Shown here: piece by piece, positions 40,609-49,736 of the stretch
Numbering within the stretch: the first letter of the stretch is position 1
Layout of the letters: every line of letters begins with the position of its first letter
From: CAVVTR01 sp963751245
Lineage (GTDB): Bacteria > Acidobacteriota > Thermoanaerobaculia > Thermoanaerobaculales > Thermoanaerobaculaceae
Assembly (NCBI GenBank): GCA_963751245.1
Contig: CAVVTR010000006.1
Coordinates: forward strand, 124,001-188,000
DNA length: 64,000 bases
Direction: 5' to 3'
The notes under the pieces: model-generated
Told to the model about the DNA's origin: nothing
The model's database searches: none
The model's input: the letters and a program-made list of their open reading frames with translations, nothing else
Position numbers and translations under genes: made by a program

Positions 40609-43023
40609 TCACGCCCCGGGCAGGGGCTGTTCGAAGAAGGCGGCAACCTCGGCGACCGCATCCGCGGCCCGCAGGGAGGCGGGCTCGCCGCCGGTCCAGG
40701 CCTCGGGGAGGAACGAGACGTAGGGCTCGGTGAGGAAGCGCCGGCACATGAGGACGATCACCCCGCGGTCCTCGGAGGAGCGGATGAGCCGCCCCGCCGC
40801 CTGCACCACCCGCGTCATGCCTGGGATGAGGTACGCGTACGCGAACCCGCTCTCGTAGCGCTCCTCGTAGTAGCGCTTGAGCAGCTCCCGCTCGGCCCCG
40901 ACCTGCGGCAGCGCCGGGGAGACGACCACGACCTCGGAGAGCATTTCACCGGGGTAGTCGACGCCTTCGGCGAAGACCCCGCCGAGCACGGCGAGGAGGA
41001 GCACGGGCTCGTGGTTGCTGCGCAGCAGCCGGAGCATGTCATGGCGGACGCGGTCCGAGTCCCCGCCCCGCTGGATCTCGAGGCGGTGTCCGGGCGTGTG
41101 GAGGCGGGTTGCGACCTCGTTGAGGAACGCGTAGGAGGGAAAGAGCACGAGGGCGTTGCGCCCCGGGGGCGCGAGGTCGGCGACCAGCTCGGCGATGCGG
41201 CCGTAGCTGGCCGCACGCCTCCTGTACGAGGTGTCGACGCCGTCAACCGCCATGACCAGACGGTTCTCGGCGGGGAACGGGGAGGGCAGCGACAGGGTGT
41301 CGGTGCGGTCGGGGTCGAACCCGAGAAGCTCGCGGTAGAAGTCGAACGGCTCCAGGGTGGCCGACATCGCCACGCACCCCGCGGAGCGGTCCAGGAGGGC
41401 GCCGGTGAACCGCGCCGCGTCCAGGCAGAAGACGCGGAGCGCCTCCGGCTCCTCGCCGCGCTCGTCGCGGTGGGCGAGCGGGACCAGCTCCCGGCCGCCG
41501 TCCTCGAGGAGGTCGACGAGGCGGGCGAGGGAAAGCAGGACGTCCACGACGGGATCGCGGGAGAGCCACAGCTCCACGGAACGCTTGAAGGTGAAGTAGG
41601 CCGGGATGAGTGCGTCCAGGGACAGCCGCAGCTCGGCCAGGGGCCCGGGCTCGGCGGGGATACGCTCCACCCCCGCCCTGCCGCCGAGGGCGGCCCCGAC
41701 CCGTCCGGAGATGCAGGCCGACAGCTCCCCGAGGACCTCCTCGAGGTCACGGCAGACCCTCTGCCGGTAGGGGCCGAGAAGCCTGCGGGCTTCCTCCACG
41801 ACGTGACGCGACAGCCACGGGGAGTAGTACTCGCGGGCGCGGTCGACCAGGTTGTGCGCCTCGTCCACGACGAGGTAGGTGTCCTCCAGGGCGCCCTCGG
41901 CGGCCAGGCCGAAGAGCGAGATGGCGGGGTCGAAGACGTAGTTGTAGTCGCACACCACCGCGGTGGAGTCCGGGATCAGCTCGATCGACGTCTCGAAGGG
42001 ACAGACCTCCGCGGCGTCGGCCACCTCGAAGACGCGGTCGGGATCGATGTGCGGGGCGCCCGCCAGGATGGTCTCGAGGACACCCCTCTCGCGCAGCTTC
42101 GCACCGTACTCACGGGCGTGGAGGCAGGTGTCCTCCAGGCAGATCACCTCGCGGTTGGCGCACATCTTGGCCTTGGCCCGGATCTGGATCGAACGCCAGC
42201 CGCCCAGCTGCATGCGCTGGAGCGTCTCGGTGGCCAGGTGCTGCTGCATGGTTTTCGCCGTGAGGAACGCCACCCTGCGCCCGGTGGCGAGAGCGAGGCG
42301 GACCGCCGGGTGGAGAGCCGCCGCGGTCTTCCCGACCCCGGTGGGGGCTGCGAGGAGGAGGTGGCGGCCGGCGGCGAGCGCCTCGGCGACGGCATCCATG
42401 GCCTCCCCCTGGACGGGGCGGATCATCTCGAAGGGGAAGGGGAGGGTCTCCGACGCCGCGCGCCAGGCGGCCCGGACCTGCTCGCGCTGGCGCTCGGCGG
42501 CGACCAGGGTGTGGAGACGGGCGCGGAGGAACGCCCGGACCTCGCCGGGGGTCCACGGCACCTCCTCCTCGCGCCGGTCCTCACCGCCGAGGTCCACGAG
42601 GAGCAGACGGACCCGGGCGCCCCCCGCGGGGAACAGGCAGGCGGCGTAGATGCGGGCCTGCCAGCGGAACCGCTCCAGGCGCTCCTGGGAGAACAGCCCG
42701 AACAGCTCGGAGCGGAAGTGGAGGGTCTTGATCTCCTCCAGCACCGGCGTGCCGTCCTCCGCGGTGGTGACGCCGTCGGCCCGTCCGATCACGCGCAGCG
42801 ACCAGCCGTCGATCTCCAGCGTGGCGTCCACGGCCGCCTCGGGGCGGTAGCGGGGATCCACGGCGGTGCGCTGGCCCTGGACGAGGCGGTGCAGCTCAGC
42901 ACCGACGGACAGGCGCGCCAGGCCCTCTCCGGGGGTGCCGAGGGAACGCTGGGTCGACTCCGGCAGGAGGTCGTGGACGGAGCACGACACGGTGCGTGCG
43001 GCGAGATCGACGCGGACCGCCAT
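40609..43023 (-). CDS. RecB-type nuclease domain fused to XPD/DinG-like iron-sulfur helicase
   Basis: 804 residues. Residues about 1-180 fit a RecB/Cas4-type PD-(D/E)XK nuclease: motif I His45 in GAELH, Asp83 in GRAD, Glu97-x-Lys99 in EEIKT and Q122-x3-Y126. The helicase has Walker A APTGVGKT (226-233), four cysteines at 288, 295, 300 and 341 placed as in the XPD-family [4Fe-4S] domain (CPFE at the last), DEAH box 387-390, SATL and QAAGRLIRS. It would unwind DNA 5'-3' and cut it. The ATG at 43023 is seven bases from TACAAT and has no ribosome binding site. Such fusions are reported in DNA repair and in some defence systems; no defence partner lies beside it here. Confidence 0.88.
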   Translation of the reverse strand: MAVRVDLAARTVSCSVHDLLPESTQRSLGTPGEGLARLSVGAELHRLVQGQRTAVDPRYRPEAAVDATLEIDGWSLRVIGRADGVTTAEDGTPVLEEIKTLHFRSELFGLFSQERLERFRWQARIYAACLFPAGGARVRLLLVDLGGEDRREEEVPWTPGEVRAFLRARLHTLVAAERQREQVRAAWRAASETLPFPFEMIRPVQGEAMDAVAEALAAGRHLLLAAPTGVGKTAAALHPAVRLALATGRRVAFLTAKTMQQHLATETLQRMQLGGWRSIQIRAKAKMCANREVICLEDTCLHAREYGAKLRERGVLETILAGAPHIDPDRVFEVADAAEVCPFETSIELIPDSTAVVCDYNYVFDPAISLFGLAAEGALEDTYLVVDEAHNLVDRAREYYSPWLSRHVVEEARRLLGPYRQRVCRDLEEVLGELSACISGRVGAALGGRAGVERIPAEPGPLAELRLSLDALIPAYFTFKRSVELWLSRDPVVDVLLSLARLVDLLEDGGRELVPLAHRDERGEEPEALRVFCLDAARFTGALLDRSAGCVAMSATLEPFDFYRELLGFDPDRTDTLSLPSPFPAENRLVMAVDGVDTSYRRRAASYGRIAELVADLAPPGRNALVLFPSYAFLNEVATRLHTPGHRLEIQRGGDSDRVRHDMLRLLRSNHEPVLLLAVLGGVFAEGVDYPGEMLSEVVVVSPALPQVGAERELLKRYYEERYESGFAYAYLIPGMTRVVQAAGRLIRSSEDRGVIVLMCRRFLTEPYVSFLPEAWTGGEPASLRAADAVAEVAAFFEQPLPGA

Positions 43024-43030
43024 GAGCGGG

Positions 43031-43036
43031 ATTGTA
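43031..43036 (-). promoter_or_regulatory. -10-like element before the nuclease-helicase gene
   Basis: TACAAT on the minus strand, then CCCGCTC (7 nt), then the ATG at 43023. Confidence 0.5.
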
Positions 43037-43115
43037 CGCGGGCCCCGGCGTTCGCGGTCGGCAGGACGGGAGTGGGGGAGCGCTCAGGCCGGAGGCGGGT
43101 TGCGGCGGGACGCGA

Positions 43116-44834
43116 TCAGCCGTGCCCAGCCATGAGGCGCCAGGCCACAAGCCGCTCGTTCATGGCCCGCAGGCGGCGGCACAGGATGCGGCACAGCAGC
43201 CCCAGGAACTGCCGTGCGGCGTCCGGGTCCATCTCGAGCACCTCCTGGAGACGGGAGCGATCGATCCGGAAGACGGTGCAGCCGCCGGTGTGGGCCCGGG
43301 CGTCGGCGCTGCGCGGCTGGCTGTCGACCAGTGCCATCTCGCCGAACACCTCGCCGCGGCCGAGCACGGTCAACGCCTCCTCCCCCATGCCGTGGAGCCG
43401 GCGCGAGATGCGTACGGCCCCCTCGACCACCACGTACAGGGTGTCGCCGGCCTGGCCCTCGCCGAAGATCAGTGATTCGGGAGCGAACCGCTCCTGCCGG
43501 GAGTACGTCGCCAGGAGCCGCAGCTCGCCGGCGGACAGTCCCTGCTCGCGGAGCACGTCGGCGGCGACGCCGGCGTCGAGGACGACGGGCTCGCCGGGGA
43601 TGCCCTGGCCGCGCGGGGAGTGCGAGGTGCCGGGAGCGATGAGGTCGGTCATCGCCGCGTTCGCGGCGCGCACCTTGGCAGCGAGGGAGTGCCAGAACGA
43701 CCAGAGCAGCGCGACGCCGAGATCCTGGTCCGCCTCCATGCTGCGTACGACGTCCTCGGCGGGAAGGCGGAGCACGGAGCCGGGTTCGAGCGCCATGTCC
43801 GTGGCGCTGCGGGGGAGGCCGTCGAGGAACGAGACCTCGCCGAGGATGTCGCCGGCGCGGAACGTGCCGAGGGCCTGCGTCCCCACCGGCGTCCGGCGTG
43901 ACGCCTGGACGCACCCCTCCAGGACGACGAAGAGGTCCTGGTCGTCCTGCCCCTCCCTGGTGATGACCTGGGCGTGGCGCACGGCCTCGCGCCGGCCGCG
44001 CTGCACGAGCCCGACGAGCTGGGCGTCGGAGAAGTGCTTGAACACCGCGAAGCGCCGCAGCTCCGTGGCCAGGGTGAGGAGGCCCTGGTGGGGCTCCGCC
44101 GGCCCGCGCTGCGCGCCGCGTCGGTCGTGGACGCCGAGGGTGGAGAAGAGGCGGGCGCGGCTGAGGGCGACGTGCTCCGCGGCGCGCTGCAGCGCGGTGG
44201 CGCGCTCGGCGTAGAGGGCAGAGAGCTCTTCCCGGCTCATCCGGATCAGGTTCCCGAGGGTCTCGACCCTCCGCCGGGCCGCCGTCTCGGCCTCCTCGCC
44301 GAGCCCCTGGCTGAGCAGGACGGCGTCCACGGCGTGGTGGAGGGCCCCGGCGTAGTCGACGAGCTCCAGCGCGATGCGGGCTGCCTCAATGGCCAGCTTG
44401 CGGTCGAGGGGGTTGAGGCGGCGGGCCTGCACCATGTCCTCCAGCGCCGCGCGCAGGTCGCGGCGCCGCAGCTGCAGGTAGCCGGCGCCCGCGTAGGCCA
44501 GGTAGTGGAACGGCGCGCGGAGCTTCGCCAGGTCGAACATCTCCTTGGCGCGACCGAGCTCGCCGCGGAGCTCGAAGATGCGGGCCATGCCCACTGCGTG
44601 GGAGGCCTCGAGGTTGCGCCGCCGGAACTCGCGCTCGGAGTCGGCGGTGGAACCGGTGGTGCCGCGCAGCCGCTCCGCCCGCTCGCGGTAGCTGTTGCCG
44701 CCCGGGGCGAGGGATGCCGCGATGTCGAGGAGCTCGGCCGCGAACACGGGCTGTCCCGTGCGCTCGAGCTCCCCTGCGAGGGCGACGAGGCGCTGGACCA
44801 AGACCGGATGAGGCTGAACCTGAGCGTTGTGCAT
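43116..44834 (-). CDS. protein with two cyclic nucleotide-binding domains and a TPR-like helical region
   Basis: 572 residues. The first about 230 residues are helical repeats (GELERTGQPVFAAELLDIAASLAPG, LELVDYAGALHHAVDAV). Two cNMP-binding folds follow: residues about 270-390 (FKHFSDAQLVGLV...GDILGEVSFLDGLPRSATDMA) and about 430-560 (YVVVEGAVRISRRLHGMG...GRGEVFGEMALVDSQPRSADARA). Each carries GE-x-SFLDG/MALVD-x-PRSA as in ligand-binding cassettes. There is no DNA-binding HTH, so it is not a Crp-type activator; it may be a scaffold or sensor. The ATG at 44834 is used; TTG 44852 is an alternative. Confidence 0.87.
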   Translation of the reverse strand: MHNAQVQPHPVLVQRLVALAGELERTGQPVFAAELLDIAASLAPGGNSYRERAERLRGTTGSTADSEREFRRRNLEASHAVGMARIFELRGELGRAKEMFDLAKLRAPFHYLAYAGAGYLQLRRRDLRAALEDMVQARRLNPLDRKLAIEAARIALELVDYAGALHHAVDAVLLSQGLGEEAETAARRRVETLGNLIRMSREELSALYAERATALQRAAEHVALSRARLFSTLGVHDRRGAQRGPAEPHQGLLTLATELRRFAVFKHFSDAQLVGLVQRGRREAVRHAQVITREGQDDQDLFVVLEGCVQASRRTPVGTQALGTFRAGDILGEVSFLDGLPRSATDMALEPGSVLRLPAEDVVRSMEADQDLGVALLWSFWHSLAAKVRAANAAMTDLIAPGTSHSPRGQGIPGEPVVLDAGVAADVLREQGLSAGELRLLATYSRQERFAPESLIFGEGQAGDTLYVVVEGAVRISRRLHGMGEEALTVLGRGEVFGEMALVDSQPRSADARAHTGGCTVFRIDRSRLQEVLEMDPDAARQFLGLLCRILCRRLRAMNERLVAWRLMAGHG

Positions 44835-44857
44835 AGTTTTCCCGACCCGCAACGATT

Positions 44858-44886
44858 ATCGTAGGTTCAGGTCACCGAAGTGTCAA
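44858..44886 (-). promoter_or_regulatory. consensus sigma70 promoter of the cNMP-domain protein
   Basis: On the minus strand TTGACA (44886-44881), a 17-bp spacer and TACGAT (44863-44858). The start of transcription is predicted near 44851, giving a leader of about 17 nt before the ATG at 44834. This is the only perfect TTGACA box at canonical spacing that I noticed in the window. Confidence 0.78.
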
Positions 44887-44950
44887 ACCGGGGCCGCGGC
44901 GACTCCCGGCGAGACGGGCTGCTAAGCTCCGCGGTGGAGGTGAAGGAGAG

Positions 44951-45340
44951 ATGGTGCAGGCCGAGGGAATGACGCTGGCGTTCGACGGCGAGGAGAAGAT
45001 CGATCCCGAGCTCCTCGAGACCTTTGCGTACGCCTACCCGGACCGCGAGGCGGAGGTGGTGATCGCTTCCGGCGAGTGGAACTGCGTGTGTCCCTACTCG
45101 GGGCTGCCCGACTTCGGGAGCGTGACGATCCGCTACGTCCCCGCGGAGCGCTGCCTCGAGCTGAAGTCCCTCAAGTACTACCTGACCACCTACCGGTCCG
45201 TGGGAATCTACCAGGAGCACGCGGCCAACCGCCTCCTCGCCGACCTGGTGGCGGCGTGCGCGCCCAGGAGCATGGAGATCACCCTGGACTACAACCCCCG
45301 TGGCGGCCTGCACACGGTGGTCACCGTCCGCCGCCCCTGA
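44951..45340 (+). CDS. queF: preQ0 reductase (NADPH-dependent 7-cyano-7-deazaguanine reductase)
   Basis: 129 residues, the size of the short unimodular QueF. The active-site region NCVCPYSGLPDFGSVTIRYVP includes the nucleophilic Cys and the Asp. LELKSLKYYLTTYRSVGIYQEHAANRLL is the QueF family motif for NADPH and substrate binding. It reduces preQ0 to preQ1 in queuosine synthesis. The ATG at 44951 follows GGAGGTGAAGGAGAG. TGCTAAGCT about 30 bp upstream could be its -10, leaving no room for a preQ1 riboswitch. No other que genes are nearby. Confidence 0.95.
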   Translation: MVQAEGMTLAFDGEEKIDPELLETFAYAYPDREAEVVIASGEWNCVCPYSGLPDFGSVTIRYVPAERCLELKSLKYYLTTYRSVGIYQEHAANRLLADLVAACAPRSMEITLDYNPRGGLHTVVTVRRP

Positions 45341-45354
45341 ACCTCCCGCCGCGG

Positions 45355-45795
45355 TCAGCGGTGGCGGTGGATCAGCAGCCAGGCGCCGTCGTCCCGCCGC
45401 TCGTACACGTCGGTGCACCAGCCCCGCCGCCGGTGGCGCTCGCCGTGGTCCACCCAGACCTCGTCGATCCGGTAGGTGACGACCGCGCTGGCGCCGAAGA
45501 CGGCGACGCGGCGGTCGTTCCAATCGAGGGTCTTCACCTCGCCCTTCCGTCCGCGCAGCCGGCGCATGGCCTCGAGGTAGGCGAAGGCGCCGGACACCCG
45601 CGCCCCGTCTTCGATGAAGGTGAACGAGTGCGCCAGGTGCGGTGAGAAGGCGTCGGCGTCCAGCAGCATCTCGGCCATCCGCAGCTGCTCGGCCACGGCG
45701 CCGACCACCGCCTCCGGCACCGGCTGGGCGGGAGGTGGCGGGGATGTTTGGGCGGCGAGGGGAGCGAGGGCGAGGAGCAGGGGTGCGATGAGCAT
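45355..45795 (-). CDS. secreted NTF2-like (SnoaL/DUF4440-type) protein
   Basis: 146 residues. A signal peptide (LIAPLLLALAPLAAQ) and proline linker precede an NTF2-fold domain (VVGAVAEQLRMAEMLLDADAFSPHLAHSFTFIEDGARVSGAFAYLEAMRRLRG...), a cone-shaped scaffold used by isomerases and many ligand-binding proteins. No active-site set can be assigned. The ATG at 45795 is exactly six bases from TACAAT, without ribosome binding site. It shares a 24-bp start-to-start gap with the divergent UMF1 transporter. It converges with queF (14 bp). Confidence 0.8.
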   Translation of the reverse strand: MLIAPLLLALAPLAAQTSPPPPAQPVPEAVVGAVAEQLRMAEMLLDADAFSPHLAHSFTFIEDGARVSGAFAYLEAMRRLRGRKGEVKTLDWNDRRVAVFGASAVVTYRIDEVWVDHGERHRRRGWCTDVYERRDDGAWLLIHRHR

Positions 45796-45801
45796 CCGCA
45801 G

Positions 45802-45813
45802 ATTGTATACACT
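45802..45813. promoter_or_regulatory. overlapping divergent leaderless promoter pair
   Basis: ATTGTA (45802-45807) reads TACAAT on the minus strand, then CTGCGG, then ATG 45795. TACACT (45808-45813) reads on the plus strand, then CCGGCG, then GTG 45820. The two hexamers abut around a GTATAC palindrome (45805-45810) and each ends exactly 6 nt from its start codon. Confidence 0.65.
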
Positions 45814-45819
45814 CCGGCG

Positions 45820-47067
45820 GTGCGTCCGGTGAGCCAGGCGGCGAGGGAGCGGGCGTGGTGCCTGTACGACTGGGGCAACTCCGCCTTCGCCACGGTGTGC
45901 ATGACGGCGCTGCTTCCGCCGTACCTGGTGTCCCTGGTCGACGCCGGGCACGCCGGCACGGCGGGCGTCGCCGTGTGGGGGTGGACCGCCGCGGCGGGGC
46001 TCATGGCCGGGGTGGTGCTGGGACCGCTGCTGGGGGTGGTCGCCGACGGCCGCGGGCTGCGGCGGCCCATGCTCGCCGGCTTCGCGGCCGTGGGAGCGGT
46101 GGCCACTGCTCTCCTCGCGGTGGTGCTGCCGGGCTCTTGGATCGCCGGCGCGGGGCTGTACGTGATCGCCGCCACGGGGTTCGCCGGCGCGAACATCTTC
46201 TACGACGCCCTGCTGCCTTCGCTGGCCCCCTCCGCGCGGTGGGACTCGATCTCCTCCCGCGGCTTCGCCTGGGGTTACGCCGGTGGCGGGATCGTCCTCG
46301 CGGCCGCCGCCGTGATGGCGCTGCGCGGCGGCGGGGGAGGGGTGCGGGGCGCTTTCGTCCTGGTCGCGGTGTGGTGGGGCGTGTTCACGGTACCCGTGGT
46401 GACGCTGGTTCCCGAGCCGGCGGTGGAGGGCGGAACCGTCCGCGGTGTCGCCCGGCTCCGCAGGACCTTCCGGGAGGCGCGGTCGATGCCGGCGGTGTGG
46501 GGCTTCCTGCTCGCGTACTGGCTCTACAGCGACGGCATCGGGACGATCATCAAGATGGCGGCGGCGTACGGTGCCTCGGTGGGCATCCCCCTCGCCCACA
46601 TGCTGGGAGCGCTGCTCCTCACCCAGCTGATCGGCGTGCCCGCAACGCTGGGCTTCGGGCGGCTCGGCGGGAGGATCGGCGCCCGCCGCGGCATCCTCAT
46701 CGCCCTGGCCGGCTACGTGGTCATCACGGGCTTCGGTTACGTCCTCGCCCGGCCCTGGCAGTTCTGGGTCCTCGCCGGCCTCGTGGGCCTGGTGCAGGGC
46801 GGGGCGCAGGCGCTCTCGCGGTCCCTCTTCGCTCGGCTGCTGCCCACGGGCCGCGAGGCGGAGTTCTTCTCGTTCTTCGACGTGTCGAGCCGGATGGCGG
46901 GGGTGGTGGGACCGGTGCTCTTCGCCGTCGCCGTCGAGCTCGGAGGCTCCACGCGGTCCGGCGTTCCGGTGGTCATGCTGCTCATCGGGGCCGGCGCCCT
47001 CCTCCTCGCCCGGCTGCCGGCGGCCCCGGAGGAGCGAGCCACGCTGGAGGCGCCGGGATTGCCGTAG
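45820..47067 (+). CDS. UMF1-family (Atg22-like) MFS transporter
   Basis: 415 residues and about 12 membrane segments. The N-terminal AWCLYDWGNSAFATVCMTALLPPYL is the UMF1/YxiO signature (W-LYDWANSAF-type). GLVGLVQGGAQALSRSLFARLLPTGREAEFFSFFD is the second family signature. It probably exports or imports small solutes such as amino acids; the substrate is unknown. The start is GTG 45820 with no ribosome binding site, six bases after TACACT. Confidence 0.9.
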   Translation: MRPVSQAARERAWCLYDWGNSAFATVCMTALLPPYLVSLVDAGHAGTAGVAVWGWTAAAGLMAGVVLGPLLGVVADGRGLRRPMLAGFAAVGAVATALLAVVLPGSWIAGAGLYVIAATGFAGANIFYDALLPSLAPSARWDSISSRGFAWGYAGGGIVLAAAAVMALRGGGGGVRGAFVLVAVWWGVFTVPVVTLVPEPAVEGGTVRGVARLRRTFREARSMPAVWGFLLAYWLYSDGIGTIIKMAAAYGASVGIPLAHMLGALLLTQLIGVPATLGFGRLGGRIGARRGILIALAGYVVITGFGYVLARPWQFWVLAGLVGLVQGGAQALSRSLFARLLPTGREAEFFSFFDVSSRMAGVVGPVLFAVAVELGGSTRSGVPVVMLLIGAGALLLARLPAAPEERATLEAPGLP

Positions 47068-47097
47068 TTGTACCGCTTCACGGCGAGTCGATATAAT
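47068..47097 (+). promoter_or_regulatory. hppA: sigma70-type promoter of hppA
   Basis: TTGTAC (47068-47073), an 18-bp spacer and a perfect TATAAT (47092-47097). Transcription should begin near 47104, leaving a 60-nt leader. The promoter abuts the stop codon of the preceding transporter gene. Confidence 0.75.
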
Positions 47098-47163
47098 GCT
47101 CCAACTCGTGCAGGGGGAGTGCCGCAGGGACGCGGTGATGGCTGGAAGAAGGAGGACACCACA

Positions 47164-48080
47164 GTGGAATTCACACGGCTCGTTTACCTTTACCCCATTG
47201 CCGGCGCTCTCGCGCTCGTCTTCGCGCTCTGGCGCACAGCCTGGATCAACCGTCAGGAGACGGGGACCGAAGAGATGCGCACCATCGCGGGCCACATCCG
47301 GGAAGGTGCCATGGCGTTTCTCGGTCGCGAATACAGGGTGCTGTTCTTCTTCGTGATCTCGGTGGCGATCCTTCTCATGGTCGCCAACAAGGGCTCCAAC
47401 CGGCTGGTGGCGCTCTCCTTCGTCGTCGGCGCCACGTGCTCGGCCCTGGCAGGCTACTTCGGGATGCGCGTGGCCACTGCGGCCAACGTACGGACGACCC
47501 AGGCCGCACGGACGTCGCTGACCAGGGCGCTGGGCGTGGCGTTCAACGGCGGCTCGGTGATGGGCATGTCGGTGGTCGGCCTCGGGGTGCTGGGGCTGAG
47601 CGGGCTGCTCCTCGCCTATACGCAGGCGTTCGGGTGGCAGATGTCCGCCCTGAACGCCGTGGTGCTCCCCGTGATCTCGGGCTTCTCCCTGGGGGCTTCT
47701 TCCATCGCCCTGTTCGCCCGGGTGGGCGGCGGCATCTACACCAAGGCCGCCGACGTCGGCGCCGACCTGGTGGGCAAGGTCGAGGCCGGGATTCCCGAGG
47801 ACGATCCGCGCAACCCCGCCGTCATCGCCGACAACGTGGGTGACAACGTGGGCGACGTGGCCGGCATGGGCGCCGACCTCTTCGAGTCCTACGTCGGATC
47901 CATCGTCGGCGCCATGGTCATCGGCGGCGCCATGGAGTCCATGAACCTGGTCATCCTGCCCCTCCTGGTCGCCGCCGTCGGCATCCTGGTCTCGATCCTG
48001 GGCACCTTCTTCGTGCGTACCAACGAGGGCGGGAACCCGCAGGCGGCGCTCAACCGGGGACGTTCGGCGCCGGTATCCTG

Positions 48081-48081
<1 letters not shown>
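47164..48081 (+). pseudogene. hppA: hppA 5' fragment (first open frame)
   Basis: The uninterrupted N-terminal part, 305 residues, ending in a wrong-frame tail (RSAPVS) after the missing base near 48058. The start is GTG 47164 with GGAGG eight bases upstream. Confidence 0.75.
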
Positions 48082-48974
<893 letters not shown>

Positions 48975-49007
48975 CCGTCTCCGGCGTGCTGCTGGCCATC
49001 TTCATGG

Positions 49008-49042
<35 letters not shown>

Positions 49043-49235
49043 CACATCGAGGGCGGGGCGCTACGGCGGCAAGGGCTCCGACGCCCACAAGGCGGCCGTG
49101 GTCGGCGACACCGTGGGCGATCCGTTCAAGGACACCGCCGGGCCCGAGCCCTGAACATCCTCATCAAGCTGATGGCGGTGGTGAGCCTGGTGATCGCTCC
49201 GCTGCTGAGCTGAGGTCCACTTCCAGGAAAGCAAG

Positions 49236-49264
49236 GGGGCGGCGCCGGTGGCGCCGCCCCTTTT
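49236..49264 (+). terminator. intrinsic terminator of hppA
   Basis: GGGGCGGCGCC (49236-49246) pairs perfectly with GGCGCCGCCCC (49250-49260) around GGT, followed by TTTT (49261-49264). It is an 11-bp stem, 22 bases after the stop at 49213. Confidence 0.88.
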
Positions 49265-49291
49265 CGTCGTGCCGGAGGAGGGCGGGGGCCG

Positions 49292-49735
49292 TCAGCGGGG
49301 CCGGCCGGGCAGGGTGAGGGCCGCCAGGCGCTCGCGCAGCTCACCGGGGATGGGCGCCGCGGCCGAGCGGGCGTAATCGTAGACGACCTGCACGCTGCGG
49401 GCCTCGGCGGCGAGACGGCCCGAGGCCTCGATGCGGTAGGCGAAGGTGAAGCTCGTCCGCCCGATGTGGGGGACGCCGAGGCCGACCACGACGGTGTCGC
49501 CGAGCTCGATGGGGCTGCGGTAGTCCACCTCAATTCGCGCGACGATGAAGGGAAAGTCCGCGGCGCCGCCGCGGAAGGCGAAGCGGCTGCGCCACAGCTT
49601 CACCCGGGCGACCTCGAGGTAGGAGACGGTGACGGCGTTGTTGACGTGGTTCATGGCGTCCACGTCGGAGTAGCGGACCTCCACGGGACAACAGAACGGG
49701 AAGCCGTTCACGGAGGCAGGCTCCTCTGCCGGCAT
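49292..49735 (-). CDS. acyl-CoA thioesterase, hotdog fold (YbgC/FadM-like)
   Basis: 147 residues. VEVRYSDVDAMNHVNNAVTVSYLEVARVKLW contains the YbgC/4-hydroxybenzoyl-CoA thioesterase motif with catalytic Asp (RYSDVDAMNHVNN). It hydrolyses acyl-CoA thioesters; chain preference is unknown. The start at ATG 49735 lies one base after the stop of the patatin gene (TGACATG), so the two are cotranscribed, which suggests linked lipid turnover. Confidence 0.92.
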   Translation of the reverse strand: MPAEEPASVNGFPFCCPVEVRYSDVDAMNHVNNAVTVSYLEVARVKLWRSRFAFRGGAADFPFIVARIEVDYRSPIELGDTVVVGLGVPHIGRTSFTFAYRIEASGRLAAEARSVQVVYDYARSAAAPIPGELRERLAALTLPGRPR

Positions 49736-49736
49736 G

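Noticed and set aside
40609..43023. Defence-island interpretation of the nuclease-helicase
   Set aside because: Neighbours are a cNMP sensor, a CBS protein and a cupin; none is a known defence component.
44890..44950. preQ1 riboswitch upstream of queF
   Set aside because: The leader after the probable -10 is only about 20 nt and contains no preQ1 aptamer motif.
44867..45523. 218-residue minus-strand frame opposite queF
   Set aside because: It has no motif and fully overlaps queF, which has all family residues.
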